This document shows positions 5,068 through 6,302 of a stretch of DNA of 6,302 bases, one piece after another. The notes below the pieces were generated by a model, which saw only the letters and a program-made list of their open reading frames with translations, was not told where the DNA came from and searched no databases. Both the position numbers and the translations under genes were made by a program. Source of the stretch: Nitrospira sp. (lineage in GTDB: Bacteria > Nitrospirota > Nitrospiria > Nitrospirales > Nitrospiraceae); the NCBI GenBank assembly GCA_024998705.1, contig JACOEF010000489.1, forward strand, positions 1-6,302, in the 5' to 3' direction. How positions within the stretch are numbered: the first letter of the stretch is position 1; each line of letters begins with the position of its first letter.

Positions 5068-5154
5068 AGAACAGAAAGAATGCGGCAGCTGGTGGTGGGC
5101 ACGGTCTGAGCAGCTGCGCCGCTCCTGCCATTCGCCGATGACCGCTCAAGACTA

Positions 5155-5169
5155 AAGGAGATTGTCCTT
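5155..5169 (+). promoter_or_regulatory. Shine-Dalgarno of glycosyltransferase gene inside a small hairpin
   Basis: AAGGAG at 5155-5160 is a good ribosome binding site nine nucleotides before ATG 5170 and fixes the start. AAGGA (5155-5159) is also perfectly complementary to TCCTT (5165-5169), which directly abuts the ATG, with a 5-nt loop GATTG. The ribosome binding site could therefore be partly masked in the RNA. A five-pair stem is weak on its own. Confidence 0.6.
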
Positions 5170-6243
5170 ATGAGGATTGCCCAGGTATCGCCCCTGTGGG
5201 AGAGCGTCCCTCCGAAATTGTACGGAGGCACGGAGCGTATCGTCTCCTACCTGACGGAAGAACTCGTCCGTCAAGGGCACGAGGTGACTTTGTTCGCCAG
5301 CGGCGATTCGGTCACGAAGGCAAAGCTGGAAGCGCCTTGTCAGCAGGCCTTGCGTTTGAATACCGGGATTTTCAACCGCGAAGCGCCGCTCATTCAGATG
5401 ATGGAGCAGGTCTTCGCGTCCGCCGACCAATTCGACCTTATTCACTCCCATCTCGATTTTCTGGCCTTTTCGCTTTCCCGACGTTGTCGCGTCCCCGTGG
5501 TGACGACGCTTCACGGCCGGTTGGATTTGCCCGAACTCGTGCCGGTCTTCCGTGACTTTGCGGAGCTGCCTTTGGTTTCCATTTCGGACTCACAGCGGCG
5601 GCCGTTACCTTGGTGCAACTGGGCCAATACCGTCTATCACGGCTTACCGCATGACCTCTATAAATTCCATCCCGAACCGGGCAAGTATCTGGCGTTTCTC
5701 GGTCGGGTCTCGCCGGAAAAGTGTCCCGATCAAGCGATCGAATTGGCCAACCGGGTCGGAATACCCATGAAGAGGGCGGCGAAAGTCGATCCGGCCGACC
5801 GTGCCTATTTCGAACGGGTCGTGGAGCCTCTCCTGGACCATCCCCTGATCGAGTTCGTGGGTGAAATTACCGATGCGGAGAAGAGCGACTTCATCGGGAA
5901 CGCCATCGGTTTGATTTGCCCCTATGACTGGCCGGAACCCTTCGGCCTCGTATTGATCGAAAGCCTTGCCTGTGGTACACCGGTCCTCGCCTACCGACGG
6001 GGTTCCATTCCGGAAATTATCGGCCACGGTGTGACGGGTTTCATCAGCGAAAACCTCAATGAAATGGTGAGTCAGGTGGATAAGCTCGGCACGATCGATC
6101 GTAACCGCTGCCGGCAAGTGTTCGATGAGCGATTCACCGCTCAACGCATGACAAACGACTATCTGAAGATCTATCAACAGCTCATCACGGATGCGGCTGC
6201 GCTTCCCGGGAAATCCGGGCAGCAACACGCGTCGAACCTCTAG
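5170..6243 (+). CDS. GT4-family glycosyltransferase (GT-B fold)
   Basis: This 357-residue protein is a complete retaining GT4-type glycosyltransferase. It should transfer a sugar from a nucleotide-sugar donor to an acceptor that the sequence does not reveal. The N-terminal Rossmann domain begins MRIAQVSPLW and has the glycine-rich YGGTERIVSYL at 18-28, RQGHEVTLFASGDS at 34-47, DLIHSHLDF at 89-97 and TTLHG at 112-116. The C-terminal domain has FLGRVSPEK at 176-184, KVDPADRAYFE at 205-215, FVGEITDAEK at 229-238 and the donor-binding EX7E motif with Glu256 and Glu264 in WPEPFGLVLIE. CGTPVLAYRRGSIPEI follows at 268-283. The usual GRxxxEKG is EKC here (Cys185). There is no signal peptide or membrane segment, so it is cytosolic or peripheral. 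A new gene starts 33 bp downstream in the same direction, so it probably leads an operon. Roles in capsule, glycan or storage polysaccharide synthesis are all possible. Confidence 0.93.
   Translation: MRIAQVSPLWESVPPKLYGGTERIVSYLTEELVRQGHEVTLFASGDSVTKAKLEAPCQQALRLNTGIFNREAPLIQMMEQVFASADQFDLIHSHLDFLAFSLSRRCRVPVVTTLHGRLDLPELVPVFRDFAELPLVSISDSQRRPLPWCNWANTVYHGLPHDLYKFHPEPGKYLAFLGRVSPEKCPDQAIELANRVGIPMKRAAKVDPADRAYFERVVEPLLDHPLIEFVGEITDAEKSDFIGNAIGLICPYDWPEPFGLVLIESLACGTPVLAYRRGSIPEIIGHGVTGFISENLNEMVSQVDKLGTIDRNRCRQVFDERFTAQRMTNDYLKIYQQLITDAAALPGKSGQQHASNL
6196..6223 (+). repeat. Bulged hairpin at the 3' end of the glycosyltransferase gene
   Basis: GCTGC (6196-6200) pairs with GCAGC (6219-6223), and CCGG (6206-6209) pairs with CCGG (6215-6218), giving a GC-rich stem with a one-sided bulge and a 5-nt loop. 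It lies within the last codons and is followed by no T-run, so it is unlikely to terminate transcription. It might slow ribosomes or protect the 3' side of the message. Confidence 0.3.
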
Positions 6244-6276
6244 TCAGCGCGACATTCACCTCGCGGAAGGACAAGC

Positions 6277-6302
6277 ATGGCAGCTGAGTCGCAATCTACC
6301 CC
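6277..6302 (+). CDS. Start of a downstream gene, cut by the window edge
   Basis: ATG 6277 is preceded by GGAAGGA at a good distance (AAGG six nucleotides upstream) and opens a frame reading MAAESQST before the sequence ends. Eight residues cannot identify a product. It follows the glycosyltransferase by 33 bp with no terminator between them, so co-transcription is likely. Related glycosyltransferases sometimes precede amylo-alpha-1,6-glucosidase-type genes, but nothing visible here tests that. Confidence 0.6.

Larger units (their letters stand above)
4535..5154. other. Long region without a convincing gene
   Basis: Between the secreted-protein stop and the glycosyltransferase ribosome binding site I see no frame with a plausible start signal, protein-like composition or known motif. 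The longest frames (4479-4697, 4694-4930 and 4914-5141 on plus; 4820-5029 and 4343-4777 on minus) have Arg/Cys/Ser-rich products typical of non-coding GC-rich DNA. The region holds a tandem repeat, several short dyads, a GT-rich alternating tract and a sigma-54-like element, each listed separately. The stretch from about 4795 to 4960 is visibly richer in A/T than the flanking genes, which fits a promoter region for the gene at 5170. Confidence 0.6.

Noticed and set aside
5037..5141. 34-codon frame before the glycosyltransferase gene, possible leader peptide
   Set aside because: There is no ribosome binding site before its ATG, and no run of regulatory codons is seen. It ends 28 bp before the real start.
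5644..6228. 194-residue antisense frame opposite the glycosyltransferase
   Set aside because: It mirrors the codon structure of a clearly real gene on the other strand and has no recognisable ribosome binding site or domain.

Overview
The window looks like chromosomal DNA from a GC-rich Gram-negative bacterium. The outer-membrane channel gene shows there is a second membrane. The general look of the genes reminded me of Nitrospirota (Nitrospira-like), but this is an impression that only a database search could confirm. I see no rRNA, tRNA, CRISPR array, transposase or phage gene.

Layout from left to right. Positions 3-191 (+) hold the 3' end of an unrecognised gene that probably enters from outside the window. 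A short convergent gap follows. The block 318-4028 lies entirely on the minus strand and reads, in transcription order: a TolC-family outer-membrane efflux protein (2478-4028); a CPBP-type intramembrane protease-like protein whose start is 7 nt after the tolC-like stop (1787-2470); a metallo-beta-lactamase-fold hydrolase of the RNase Z type, split by one in-frame amber codon (669-1688); and a four-helix DUF3147/GlpM-like membrane protein (318-656). Its Shine-Dalgarno sequence abuts or overlaps the hydrolase stop codon. A short gene for a small secreted protein of unknown function (4151-4534) runs divergently from the tolC-like gene, and the 122-bp gap between them holds candidate promoters for both directions.

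Positions 4535-5169 have no convincing gene but several small structures: an 11-bp tandem repeat, two adjacent short dyads, an alternating purine-pyrimidine GT-rich tract next to a sigma-54-like -24/-12 element, and a hairpin that could hide the ribosome binding site of the next gene. A GT4-family glycosyltransferase (5170-6243, +) follows, and 33 bp after it a new gene starts at 6277 and leaves the window, so these two probably form an operon.

How the genes work together is only partly visible. The tolC-like and CPBP-like genes look translationally coupled, and the hydrolase and DUF3147 genes also look coupled, but no pump subunit for the TolC-like channel is in view. The two clearest anomalies are the single amber codon in an otherwise intact hydrolase reading frame, and a CPBP protein that keeps the family fold but lacks several residues expected at the active site. 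I found no clear evidence of a wholly new multi-gene system.
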